From Gemmatimonadaceae bacterium (GTDB lineage: Bacteria; Gemmatimonadota; Gemmatimonadetes; Gemmatimonadales; Gemmatimonadaceae), in assembly GCA_025450815.1 (NCBI GenBank), contig JANWLO010000132.1, positions 1-36,926 on the forward strand: a stretch of 36,926 nucleotides of DNA, written 5' to 3'. The notes below the pieces were generated by a model that saw only the letters and a list, made by a program, of their open reading frames with translations, searched no databases and was not told where the DNA came from. The first letter of the stretch is position 1; the number at the start of each line of letters is the position of its first letter. Position numbers and translations under genes: made by a program. Below are positions 7,136-15,709 of this stretch, piece by piece.

Positions 7136-7954
7136 TCAGCCAGTCCACTCCGCCAGATCGCCCTCGAATACTATCCGGCCCTCACCAGCCAACGTCGGCA
7201 GGCTTTTCGAGCCTTCGCGACGCAGCGTGACCCGCAACTCGCGGCCCGATCTCGTGGCCAGCGTGGTCGCGTCTCCCGTCTCCTTCCACGACGCCAGCAC
7301 GATCGCCGTCGCCACGGCGCCAGTTCCGCACGCCAGAGTTTCCCCCTCAACTCCACGCTCGAACGTCCGCATCGCCCAGCCGTCGCCGCGCCTCGAAACG
7401 AAGTTCGCGTTCGCGCCCCCGGCCCGCCACGGCGCATGTCGCAGCTCGGCGCCGCGTGCGTCCAGGTTCACCTTGTTAACGTCATCGCACAACACCACCA
7501 GATGCGGAACCCCAGCGTGCGCGAAACCCATTCGGCGCTCGCCGCCAAGCAACCCCAGCGGCACGTTGTCCATCACCTCGGTGACGGCTGGGAGGTCGAT
7601 CTCCGGGCCATCAGCACCCATCCGCGTCGCTATAACTCCAGCGTCGGTCTGGAGCGCCAGCTTGCCCTGTGGCGACAAACCCAGATCGTGCCCGAGGCGA
7701 GCGACGCAGAGCGTGGCATTCCCGCAGAACGACGCGCGCGTGCCGTCCGCGTTGTAGTAACGCATCGCCACAGCGGCACCCGACAGCGCCGCTGTGGCGA
7801 TAAAGACCACCCCGTCCGCCCCGACCCCAGTCCCGCGCGCCGAAAGCGCCTGAATGGCCTCAGCACGCTCCAGCGGCTCCGCAGTCCCACTCCTGGAGTC
7901 GAAGACCACGAAGTCGTTCCCCGACCCCGACATCTTCCAGAAACGGCGCCCCAT
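7136..7954 (-). CDS. dapF: Diaminopimelate epimerase
   Basis: This 272-residue enzyme interconverts LL- and meso-diaminopimelate for peptidoglycan and lysine synthesis. The start is ATG 7954, two bases after the preceding gene's stop; the frame continues open upstream only as a shadow of that gene. The N-terminal MSGSGNDFVV block and both catalytic cysteines are present: Cys77 in FCGNA and Cys209 in ACGTGA. Around Cys77 the usual GNGAR is replaced by GNATL, and the ERG loop reads ERGVEGET with one extra residue. These look like clade variants, since the cysteines are kept. It is the last gene of the long minus-strand run. A seven-base hairpin (7115-7121 with 7129-7135) follows the stop but lacks a U tract. 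Confidence 0.94.
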   Translation of the reverse strand: MGRRFWKMSGSGNDFVVFDSRSGTAEPLERAEAIQALSARGTGVGADGVVFIATAALSGAAVAMRYYNADGTRASFCGNATLCVARLGHDLGLSPQGKLALQTDAGVIATRMGADGPEIDLPAVTEVMDNVPLGLLGGERRMGFAHAGVPHLVVLCDDVNKVNLDARGAELRHAPWRAGGANANFVSRRGDGWAMRTFERGVEGETLACGTGAVATAIVLASWKETGDATTLATRSGRELRVTLRREGSKSLPTLAGEGRIVFEGDLAEWTG

Positions 7955-7956
7955 TC

Positions 7957-8679
7957 TCAGATCTTGCCCGTGAGCGTGCGCCAGCGCAGCCGCCACACCA
8001 TCCAGATCGCCTCCCACACGATCTTCCTGGACATCTTGCTCTGCCCCTCCGTACGGTCGTGGAAGACGATCGGTATTTCGACGAGGCGAAACTGCTTCCT
8101 CCACGCAAGGTAGCTCACCTCGATCTGGAATCCGTAACCATTCGATTTCACCGCGTCGAGATTGATCGCCTGCAGCACGGACCTGCGAAAGCACTTGAAG
8201 CCGCCCGTGGAATCGTCTAGCGGCAACCCAGTTACCCACCTCGCGTACAGGTTCGCCGCGTAGCTCAACATGAGCCGCCGAATCGGCCAATTCACCACCG
8301 TCACCTTTCCCCGGTTGTAGCGGGAACCGAGCACGAGGTCGGCGTCCTCTACGGCCTCGAGAAACTGGGTGAGATGGCCCGGGTCGTGGGAGAAGTCCGC
8401 GTCCATCTCGAACACGTAGGCGTAGTCGCGCTCGAGAGCCCACTTGAAGCCCGCGATGTACGCAGTACCCAGACCGAGCTTCCGCGGCCGGTGAATCACG
8501 TGGACTCGCGGCTCTCGCTCCGCGATCTCGTCCGCGAGCGCGCCGGTGCCATCCTGCGACCCGTCGTCGACGATCAGCACTTCCAGCCGCGGATCCTCTT
8601 CGAGAATTCGAGCCAGAAGCGTGGAGATGTTGTCGCGTTCGTTGTACGTGGGAACGATGACGAGCGCCCGATCAGACAC
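7957..8679 (-). CDS. Polyprenyl-phosphate mannosyltransferase-like GT2
   Basis: A 240-residue GT2 protein of the dolichol/polyprenol monophosphomannose synthase type, which loads a sugar from GDP-mannose (or a related donor) onto a polyprenyl phosphate. Visible are VPTYNERDNI, LIVDDGSQDGTG with the nucleotide-binding aspartates, HRPRKLGLGTAYIAGF, the metal-binding EMDADFSHDP and DSTGGFKCFRR. There is no C-terminal membrane domain, as in the short soluble class. The start is GTG 8679, overlapping the upstream stop by eight bases. The neighbouring YfhO-like and flippase-like membrane proteins may use its lipid-linked product. Confidence 0.88.
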   Translation of the reverse strand: MSDRALVIVPTYNERDNISTLLARILEEDPRLEVLIVDDGSQDGTGALADEIAEREPRVHVIHRPRKLGLGTAYIAGFKWALERDYAYVFEMDADFSHDPGHLTQFLEAVEDADLVLGSRYNRGKVTVVNWPIRRLMLSYAANLYARWVTGLPLDDSTGGFKCFRRSVLQAINLDAVKSNGYGFQIEVSYLAWRKQFRLVEIPIVFHDRTEGQSKMSRKIVWEAIWMVWRLRWRTLTGKI

Positions 8680-11077
8680 GGCGCCTCCGGTCCGCCGCGA
8701 CCCCCGCGATGATCCCGAGCAGGGCCAGCGCGAGCGCGACGAGCGTGATCATCTTGCCGCGCTCGAACGTCGGGCTCGTGAACGTCAGCTCGATGTGCCT
8801 CGCTCCCGTTGGCAGCACGACTCCGATGAGCACGAAGTCCGTGCGCACCACGAGCGCGCTCTTGCCATCGGCCGTCGCGGTCCAGCCTGGATAGTAGTTC
8901 TCCGATACCACCAGCGCCGACCCCGCTGGCGCCGGCGAAGCGAGCTCCAGCGACACTCGCCCGGGCGCATACGACACGGTGTGCACCGCGATCCCCGTCG
9001 CCGGTGGCATCGATGTGATCTGCGGACCGGTCACCGGCGCGGCGCTGTCAACGAGCGCGACACGCGGCGCATCGAAACGAGGATCGAGCACGGTGTTGAG
9101 CACGGGCTCGTCGCCTGCCTTGACGATCACGGGCGCCACCCACGCGTATGCGTTTTCTCCCGGCAGCTGATACAGATACTCCGTTGAACCCGCGGCGTTC
9201 TTCACCGGCCCCGCGAGCCGCGTGAGCCCCGGGATCGGCACGGAATCAACATCGGTGAGCAGATAGCGAACGTTCAGCACGTGCCATAGCTGCGGGTTCA
9301 CGATATTGCGGTATCCTGAATCCTTGGCCGTGAGCACGTCGTAGCGTCCGAGCTCATTGCCGTGATAGCCGAGCAGTTGGCGAATGCCGTGAATCATCAG
9401 GCCGTTCGACTCGGTGGAAAGATACGGATCGCGCTGTGCATCGCTCTGGCGCGAGAGCTGGAGTGCGAGCACGCGTCCCGGCTCCTTGATTCCCTTCAGA
9501 TAGTCGATGATCGAGTCACTCGCGTAGAGCTGCGCCGCCGGCGCCGAGAATTGCCAATAGAGCTTCTCGACGCTCCACAGGTCGATTGCCACCACCGCCG
9601 TGAGAATCCACATTCCCACCACCGGCTTCAGTCGACCGCTCATCAAGGCGAACAGCACGCCAACCGTTGCCGCCACGGCGATGAACGACCGCAGCGATCC
9701 GAACACCAGCGCGCCGGCGTTCGCCTCTGCCATGTCCGCTCGCTGCACGCCCGCTATCGTCTCCGCCATCGACGTCAGCCCACCGCTAACGCCGAGCACC
9801 AGCAGCAGCGCGGCGGCAATTCCCCACCCCATGAGATACCGTCGCGCGAACTGTAGCGCGATCACGCGCTCCACCGCCAGCGCCGCGAACATCGCAATCG
9901 CGAAGGCGACGACATAGAACATCGTACTTGGCGCCCTGAAGAACTTCGTTCCGGGAACGATCGCGTACACGAGGCGGAAGAACGGCGTCTCGCCGCCGAG
10001 CGACCAGACCAGCGCAACGATCAGTACGCCGAGCCAGAATCGCGCGAAGCTGCGCCTGCGCACACTCGCGATCGCGCCGAATCCCAGCCCCGCCAGCACG
10101 AGCACCGACGCGCCGAGATACTCGCTGTGCAGATGAATGCCGTTGCGACCCCAGTAGCTGCCGAGGATTCCGCTGAACTGAGGTACGTACGTGTTGATGA
10201 GCTCCTCGATCGGGAAGGAGAACGTCGTCGCGTACTCGTATCCTCGACCGCCGGCCCGTGGCGACCACGGGACGTACTGCATCACCGGCAGGAACTGCAC
10301 TGCGCCCATGAGCAGCCCCACAGCAACCGCGACAGCAGCGAGTGCGAGCCGCGTGTATCGTGTCTTTGCCTCGAGCGCCGCGCTATCGGTGCGCGAGGAG
10401 AACGTGAGGAATAACGCGAACGCGCCCGAGAGCAATAGCATGTACTGCAGCAGCTGCGGATGCGGACTCAGTACCGCGAGGCCAACGGTGAGCGCGAGCA
10501 CGCCATACGCCCAGTAGCGCCCGTCGCGCATTCCGCGAACGAGCATCCAGAGTGCGAGCGGGGTGAGTGCGCTCACGAACAGCTTCCCGTCGTGCCCCGG
10601 CGATACGTACGAGGCGAGTGGCCCGCCCATCATGTAGGCGAGTCCGCCGATCAGTGCGGGATAGAAGCCGAGCCCCCATGCACGCAGGAAATAGTAGGTG
10701 AAGAGTCCGGCCAGAAAAACATGCACCATGAAGCCGAGCGTCATTGCGACGTCGGTGGGCATCATCATCCGGAGCAAAAACGTAGGATAGAAAATGTCGC
10801 CGTGCATCGCGGCGACGTACGGCATGCCGCCGAAGATGTAGGGGTTCCACATCGGAAAGCCGCCCGTAGTGCGCAGCGCGTGCGCACCGAACTCGCGGAA
10901 CGCGTAGCCCGCGAGATACTGATCGCTGATGGGGCTGATGAGAAACTTCCCCGCGAGCGCGGGCCACCCCAGCCAGAGCGTCGCCACCGCGTACACGAGC
11001 GCGCTCCACGCGCCCGCAAGACGGGGCGCGCCGATGTCGGCGATCGTTTCAGCGCGCGGAGCTTTGGTCTTCGTCAT
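8672..11077 (-). CDS. YfhO-like polytopic membrane protein
   Basis: An 801-residue protein with a dozen or so predicted membrane helices in the first two thirds and a soluble C-terminal domain before a last helix (LVALALALLGIIAGVAA) and a basic tail. The first periplasmic loop contains FPMWNPYIFGGMPYVAAMHG, typical of YfhO/GT-C-like proteins. The C-terminal part includes YLYQLPGENAYAWV and VVSENYYPGWTA, the latter common in YfhO-family proteins. The family is linked to glycosylation of cell-envelope polymers, probably using polyprenyl-phosphate sugars. ATG 11077 overlaps the upstream gene by 29 bases; TTG 11104 is an alternative. The substrate is unknown. Confidence 0.8.
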   Translation of the reverse strand: MTKTKAPRAETIADIGAPRLAGAWSALVYAVATLWLGWPALAGKFLISPISDQYLAGYAFREFGAHALRTTGGFPMWNPYIFGGMPYVAAMHGDIFYPTFLLRMMMPTDVAMTLGFMVHVFLAGLFTYYFLRAWGLGFYPALIGGLAYMMGGPLASYVSPGHDGKLFVSALTPLALWMLVRGMRDGRYWAYGVLALTVGLAVLSPHPQLLQYMLLLSGAFALFLTFSSRTDSAALEAKTRYTRLALAAVAVAVGLLMGAVQFLPVMQYVPWSPRAGGRGYEYATTFSFPIEELINTYVPQFSGILGSYWGRNGIHLHSEYLGASVLVLAGLGFGAIASVRRRSFARFWLGVLIVALVWSLGGETPFFRLVYAIVPGTKFFRAPSTMFYVVAFAIAMFAALAVERVIALQFARRYLMGWGIAAALLLVLGVSGGLTSMAETIAGVQRADMAEANAGALVFGSLRSFIAVAATVGVLFALMSGRLKPVVGMWILTAVVAIDLWSVEKLYWQFSAPAAQLYASDSIIDYLKGIKEPGRVLALQLSRQSDAQRDPYLSTESNGLMIHGIRQLLGYHGNELGRYDVLTAKDSGYRNIVNPQLWHVLNVRYLLTDVDSVPIPGLTRLAGPVKNAAGSTEYLYQLPGENAYAWVAPVIVKAGDEPVLNTVLDPRFDAPRVALVDSAAPVTGPQITSMPPATGIAVHTVSYAPGRVSLELASPAPAGSALVVSENYYPGWTATADGKSALVVRTDFVLIGVVLPTGARHIELTFTSPTFERGKMITLVALALALLGIIAGVAADRRRRV

Positions 11078-12002
11078 GAGGGGACAGCCGGCTGCGCCGG
11101 ACAAAGGCGAGAAAGAGGAGCGGCGGAATCACTTCGAGCGCCGTGAGCCAGAGTCGCGACGCCACGACTACCAGCCAGGCCGGTCCGAGCGCAAACCCCG
11201 CCCGCTGGAGCGCGAATCCCATCGCTCCCTCGCGCACGCCAACGCCGGCGGGCGAGAAGATCGCGACGAATCCCAGCAGATACGAGCCCGCGAAAACTGC
11301 CACGTAGTCCCGAAACGCGCCAGGCGCGACGCCGAGCACGCCGAGCACGAACAGGCGGAACGCAATGCCGTACATCATCCACGCCACCGCAGTCAGGAGC
11401 GCGGAGATGAGCAGCACGCGATGCGGCAGCGGGCGCAGCACGATCGTTCGCCCAAAAAGCCGACCCGCCAGCACGCCGATTCTCGGCAGAGCCGCCGGCG
11501 ATGCCAGCACAACCATCGCGAGCACCGCAACGATCACCACGAGTACTGGCGGCAGCTGCAGCAGCGCCGCGCCCGCCACGATCGCGACTACGAAGCCGAC
11601 GATGGTATTGATGAGCGTGAGCAACACCGACGTCGCCGCGCCCTCGGCCGCCGACACTCCGTAGCGCCGCGTCATCACGACGAGCGCGGTGATCGCCCAA
11701 ACTTTCCCTGGCAGATACTTGCCGAGATTGGAGATTGTCCAAATGCGCGCAGCGTCGAGATACGGAATGTGGTGCTCCCAGCCGCGCAGCAGCACGCGCC
11801 ACGTCTCGATGAGAATCGCATACGTCGCGAGGACGATTGCGGCGGACGCCGCGAGGGCGAACCAGTTCGGGTGAGCGTGCTCGAGCGCCAGGCTTACCGC
11901 GCCCCACTCCTGCACGATCTTTCTGGCGACGAGCGCGACGACGATCGCCGTCAGCACGACCTGGGCGATGCGCCACGCCACGCGCGGCGACGGCTTCGTC
12001 AC
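11049..12002 (-). CDS. Flippase-like integral membrane protein (UPF0104/AglD-like)
   Basis: A 317-residue protein with about eight membrane helices. It has the motifs of the lysylphosphatidylglycerol-synthase transmembrane/UPF0104 family: ISNLGKYLPGKVW in the second quarter and SPAGVGVREGAMGF near the C-terminus. Members often sit with GT2 glycosyltransferases and are proposed to move or handle lipid-linked sugars. It begins 25 bases after the GT2 gene and overlaps the YfhO-like gene. The C-terminal tail is polar (RRSRLSPHDEDQ). The family function is inferred from association, not proven. Confidence 0.82.
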   Translation of the reverse strand: MTKPSPRVAWRIAQVVLTAIVVALVARKIVQEWGAVSLALEHAHPNWFALAASAAIVLATYAILIETWRVLLRGWEHHIPYLDAARIWTISNLGKYLPGKVWAITALVVMTRRYGVSAAEGAATSVLLTLINTIVGFVVAIVAGAALLQLPPVLVVIVAVLAMVVLASPAALPRIGVLAGRLFGRTIVLRPLPHRVLLISALLTAVAWMMYGIAFRLFVLGVLGVAPGAFRDYVAVFAGSYLLGFVAIFSPAGVGVREGAMGFALQRAGFALGPAWLVVVASRLWLTALEVIPPLLFLAFVRRSRLSPHDEDQSSAR

Positions 12003-12027
12003 TGGCAGCGGCTCGTTCGATCCGGGC

Positions 12028-13002
12028 TCAGCGGTCGTCGGCGTCCTGCCTGGAGAGCGCCGCGGCGAGCTGTCGGCGGAGCTCGCGCAGCTCCGCGCGC
12101 TGCCCCGCGATCATCTCGCCGATCAACCCACCAACGAGAAACACGCTGCCCGTGATGACGCAGATCTCCACGAGATTGAGCAGCGGGCGAAATCCAACGC
12201 CCCAGAACACGCGTACCGCGAGCGCGACGAGACCGGCGAGAACGCCGAGCAGAAAGAGCGCGAAGCCCGTCATGCCGAACAGCAGGAGAGGTTTGCGCCC
12301 AAAGCGCAGCTCGAACCACACCGAGAGCATGTCGAGCACGCCGATCGGAATGCGGCCAATGCCGAACTTCGACACCCCCGCGTTGCGCGGATACAACGGC
12401 ACCGGAATCTCGGTCACCGTGAATCCGTTCTCCGCTGCGATCACGATCATGTAGCGATGCCAGTCCGGCCGCACCGGCAGGATGTCCATCACCTCGCGCC
12501 TGTACGCCTTCACCGAATTCAGGTCGCGCACGGGGATCTCGAACAGCGTGCGGCTCAGCCCATTGTAGATGCGCGACACGAACGCCTTTTCGTACTCGCC
12601 CTGCTTGTGTCCCGTAACCATGTCCGATTCACCCGCGAGAATCGGCGCGACCAGCCGCGGAATGTCCTCCGGCTTGTACTGGAGGTCGGCGGGATAGAAC
12701 ACCAGCACGCGACCGCGCGACGCGAGATAGCCGGTGCGCAGCGCGTCCGCGATGCCGCGCTGCCGGCGGTGGCGCACGACGCGCAGAAAAGAATACCGTC
12801 GCTGCAGCTCGGTGAGCACACGCGGCGTCTCGTCCGCGGAGCCATCGTCGATGACGATGACCTCGTACGCAACGCTCCCTCCGTCGAACGCAGCCGCCGC
12901 TTGTTCCATGAACAGCGGCAGATTCTCGGCCTCGTCCTTGGCTGGAACGAGCACCGAGACGTCGATCGCCGCGTGTGGACCGGCCGCGGCGACGAGCGTC
13001 AT
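12028..13002 (-). CDS. Membrane-anchored GT2 glycosyltransferase
   Basis: A 324-residue protein with an N-terminal GT2 catalytic domain and two C-terminal membrane helices, the layout of DPM/ArnC-like polyprenyl-phosphate glycosyltransferases. Motifs are VSVLVPAKDEAENLP, VIVIDDGSADETP, RQRGIADALRTGYLASRG, the metal-binding region FYPADLQYKPEDIP (ADLQ in place of DxD) and NGLSRTLFEIPVRDLNS. The helices are near LLLFGMTGFALFLLGVLAGL and VEICVITGSVFLVGGLIG. A charged helical tail follows. Its start overlaps the rpoN stop (ATGA). The likely product is a polyprenyl-phosphate sugar; the donor is unknown. Confidence 0.86.
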   Translation of the reverse strand: MTLVAAAGPHAAIDVSVLVPAKDEAENLPLFMEQAAAAFDGGSVAYEVIVIDDGSADETPRVLTELQRRYSFLRVVRHRRQRGIADALRTGYLASRGRVLVFYPADLQYKPEDIPRLVAPILAGESDMVTGHKQGEYEKAFVSRIYNGLSRTLFEIPVRDLNSVKAYRREVMDILPVRPDWHRYMIVIAAENGFTVTEIPVPLYPRNAGVSKFGIGRIPIGVLDMLSVWFELRFGRKPLLLFGMTGFALFLLGVLAGLVALAVRVFWGVGFRPLLNLVEICVITGSVFLVGGLIGEMIAGQRAELRELRRQLAAALSRQDADDR

Positions 13003-14465
13003 ACCCGCTTGCGCATCCGGGCCGAGAGGACGCCGAGCTGGTCGCGGTACTTGGCGACGGTGCGGCGGGCGATCTGGACGCCGCTCTCCTTCAGGATGTT
13101 CACGATCGCCTGGTCGGTGAGCGGGTGCTTCGGATCCTCGTCGGCGACGAGCTTCTCGATCTGTGCCTTGATCCCGCGCGCCGACACATCTTCCCCGCCC
13201 GTCGTCGACAGTCCCGACGAGAAGAAGAACTTGAGTGGGAGCACGCCGCGCGGCGTCTGCACGTACTTCTCGTTGGTCACGCGGCTCACGGTGGACTCGT
13301 GCATGTTGATCACCTCGGCAACTTCGCGCAGCGTGAGCGGCTTGAGGTACTGCACGCCCTTTTCGAAGAAGTCGCGCTGCCGGTCTACGATGAAGTGCAT
13401 CACCTTGAGCATCGTCTGGCGGCGCTGTTCGATCGCCTGGATCATCCAGTTGGCGGAGTTCAGCTTGTTCGAGATGAACTCCTTGTTCTCGCCGTCGAAC
13501 TTCTTCTTGTCGCGCGCGATCTCCTGGTACGCCCGGCTCAGGTTGAGCCGCGGGAGGTTTGCGTCGTTGAGCGTGATCAGGTAGACGCCATCGACCTTGT
13601 CGACGACGAGGTCGGGGATGATGTAGTTGTCGCCCGAGTCGCTGTAGACGAGTCCCGGCTTCGGATCGAGCTTCGCGATCTCGTCCGCCGCCGTCTGCAC
13701 ATCGGTGACGCTGATGCCGAATCGTTTCGAGATCTCACTGCGGCGGTGGTTGATCAGCTCATCGAAGCAGTCGCGCACGAGGCGGAACGGCACCGACTGT
13801 TCGAGCCCCGCCTCGCGGAGCTGCAGCAGCAGGCATTCGCGCAGATCGCGCGCGCCGATGCCCGGCGGATCGAGGCTCTGGATCTTCGCGAGCATCTTTT
13901 CACACTCTTCCGCCGTGTAAAGCGGCAGGTCCTCGATGTCGCGCCCGACCTCCTCGGCGGCCTTCTCGATGAACTCGTTGATTCCGCGACGAATTTCATC
14001 GAGCGAGCACGCGAGATAGCCGTCCTCGTTGATATTGCCGATGAACTCCTCTGCGAGCTGGTACTGGCGCTCGTCGAGATCGAGGAGCTGGATCTGGTCG
14101 CGGAGGTGATCGCTGAGGTCGCGCCGGTCCACCGTAACGGGCTCGAAGTATTCCTTCTCTTCATGCTCCTCGGGGCGGCCACCCGCGTCGAAGCCGTTGA
14201 GGAGGATCTCCTCCCAGTCGATCTCGTCGGTGGTCTCTTCCTTCTGCTGTTCGTCCTCCGTGGTTTCCGCGTCCTCGGTGGTTCCCTCCTCGTCGTCATC
14301 GTCGTCCTCGACCATCTCGAGGAACGGATTATTGAGGAGCTCCTGCTTGAGGTGCTGCTGGAGGTCGAGCAGCGGCATGTAGAGCAGATCCATCGCCTGG
14401 TAGAGGCGCGGATTGATCTTGATTTCCTGCTTGAGGTGCGTGCCCTGCGACATGCCGGATCTCAT
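12999..14465 (-). CDS. rpoN: RNA polymerase sigma-54 factor
   Basis: A 488-residue alternative sigma factor that directs RNA polymerase to -24/-12 promoters and needs an AAA+ activator. The glutamine- and leucine-rich activator-interacting region I ([20 protein letters not shown]) is followed by a long acidic region II ([20 protein letters not shown]). The core-binding domain spans about 100-290 and a DNA-binding HTH contains [19 protein letters not shown]. The RpoN box ARRTVAKYR is at 466-474. The start overlaps the lptB stop (ATGA), supporting ATG 14465. lptB-rpoN adjacency is widely conserved. No activator gene is present in the window. Confidence 0.97.
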   Translation of the reverse strand: MRSGMSQGTHLKQEIKINPRLYQAMDLLYMPLLDLQQHLKQELLNNPFLEMVEDDDDDEEGTTEDAETTEDEQQKEETTDEIDWEEILLNGFDAGGRPEEHEEKEYFEPVTVDRRDLSDHLRDQIQLLDLDERQYQLAEEFIGNINEDGYLACSLDEIRRGINEFIEKAAEEVGRDIEDLPLYTAEECEKMLAKIQSLDPPGIGARDLRECLLLQLREAGLEQSVPFRLVRDCFDELINHRRSEISKRFGISVTDVQTAADEIAKLDPKPGLVYSDSGDNYIIPDLVVDKVDGVYLITLNDANLPRLNLSRAYQEIARDKKKFDGENKEFISNKLNSANWMIQAIEQRRQTMLKVMHFIVDRQRDFFEKGVQYLKPLTLREVAEVINMHESTVSRVTNEKYVQTPRGVLPLKFFFSSGLSTTGGEDVSARGIKAQIEKLVADEDPKHPLTDQAIVNILKESGVQIARRTVAKYRDQLGVLSARMRKRV

Positions 14466-15709
14466 GCGACACCTCCCCGAACCGGCCGCGCGACGTTCTC
14501 GGCGAAGCGCGAGCGAAGCCGCGCCGCGAGCGTGGGCCCGAGGTAGATCTCGGCCACCGTCTCGTCGTACACGAGCTCGCGGACGGTTCCGGAAACCTTC
14601 ACCTGGCCGTCGAACATGATGTACGCGCGGTCGACGATATCCAGCGTCTGCTCCACATTGTGATCGCTGATCAGCACACCGATGCCTCGATGACGGAGCC
14701 CGGCAACGATCGATTGAATGTCGTGTACGGCAATCGGGTCGACTCCGGCAAACGGTTCATCCAGCATCATGAACTTCGGCTGCGTCACGAGCGCCCGGGT
14801 GATCTCCAGGCGGCGCCGCTCTCCGCCAGAGAGCGAATAGGCGCGATTGTGACGCAAATGGGCGATGCTCAACTCCCCGAGCAGCCGCTCCAGCCGCGCC
14901 TCGCGCTCCCGGGCCGTCAGCTTCATCGACTCGAGAATCGCGAGGATGTTCTCCTCGACGGTAAGCTTACGAAAGATCGACGGTTCCTGGGAAAGGTAGC
15001 CGATGCCCAGGCGCGCGCGCCGGTACATTGGCATCTCCGTGATATCACGGTCATCGAGGAGGATGCGGCCTTCCTGAGGCTGGATCAGGCCGACGATCAT
15101 GTAGAACGTCGTCGTCTTCCCCGCCCCGTTGGGACCCAACAATCCAACGATCTCTCCCTGTTGCAAGCGCAGGGCCACGTCGTTGACGACCCGCCGGCGC
15201 TTGTAAGTCTTTACCAGCGAGCGCGCTTCGAGAACGCTTCCATTCTCGAGCGGAACCGATGGCGGGCGCTCGCCCGCGCGCAGCGTCGGATGCTCGCCGG
15301 TGTGCTTGAGCACTCCCTCCACGCCCGAGCTCTGGATGGCGTCGCGGTAGGGTGCGAGCTGGTTCCAGTAGTCGGGGGCGATCGTGAGCCTGGAGTCGCC
15401 GTTGATCTGTCCGGGCGGGAGGATCAGTAGCCCGTCCTGCGCGAGCCGCGGGAGCACCGTGCGCGCCAGATGTTCTCGAACCTCATCGAGTCCAAGCCGG
15501 CCCGCCTCGCGATCCGCGTCTCGACCCTCGTCGCGCACCATTCCGAGGTAGTCGTTGCGATACTGGATGGCGATATCGTTGAAGACGACGGCACCATCAT
15601 CCTTCGCGGCGCAGACCAGCGCGTGGAGCGCCATGGCCGTCCAGCGGTCGCCGCGCGCGTGCTCCTCGATGAAGCGCTGTACGGCCAGCGGGAGCTGTCG
15701 CTCGATCAC
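14462..15709 (-). CDS. lptB: Lipopolysaccharide export ATPase LptB with N-terminal extension
   Basis: LptB is the cytoplasmic ATPase that powers LPS transport across the periplasm. The protein has 415 residues, against about 240 for ordinary LptB. Residues about 158-395 form the ABC domain: Walker A GPNGAGKT (192-199), Q-loop Gln241, signature LSGGE (293-297), Walker B FMMLDE (313-318) and His350. Residues 1-157 are an extra region of protein-like sequence, helical and ending in [17 protein letters not shown], which resembles a winged helix. The GTG start at 15709 lies in the stop of the preceding gene (GTGA). No stop or plausible ribosome-binding site separates the two parts, so it reads as one protein. 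Confidence 0.93.
   Translation of the reverse strand: MIERQLPLAVQRFIEEHARGDRWTAMALHALVCAAKDDGAVVFNDIAIQYRNDYLGMVRDEGRDADREAGRLGLDEVREHLARTVLPRLAQDGLLILPPGQINGDSRLTIAPDYWNQLAPYRDAIQSSGVEGVLKHTGEHPTLRAGERPPSVPLENGSVLEARSLVKTYKRRRVVNDVALRLQQGEIVGLLGPNGAGKTTTFYMIVGLIQPQEGRILLDDRDITEMPMYRRARLGIGYLSQEPSIFRKLTVEENILAILESMKLTAREREARLERLLGELSIAHLRHNRAYSLSGGERRRLEITRALVTQPKFMMLDEPFAGVDPIAVHDIQSIVAGLRHRGIGVLISDHNVEQTLDIVDRAYIMFDGQVKVSGTVRELVYDETVAEIYLGPTLAARLRSRFAENVARPVRGGVA

Noticed and set aside
11968-13584. Plus-strand open frame of 538 codons opposite the GT2 and rpoN genes
   Set aside because: It crosses two real minus-strand genes and is rich in Arg and His as expected of a shadow frame.
12975-14546. 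Long plus-strand open frame of 523 codons opposite rpoN
   Set aside because: It is the antisense shadow of rpoN; composition reflects the complementary codons and no protein motif is visible, whereas rpoN on the other strand is unmistakable.
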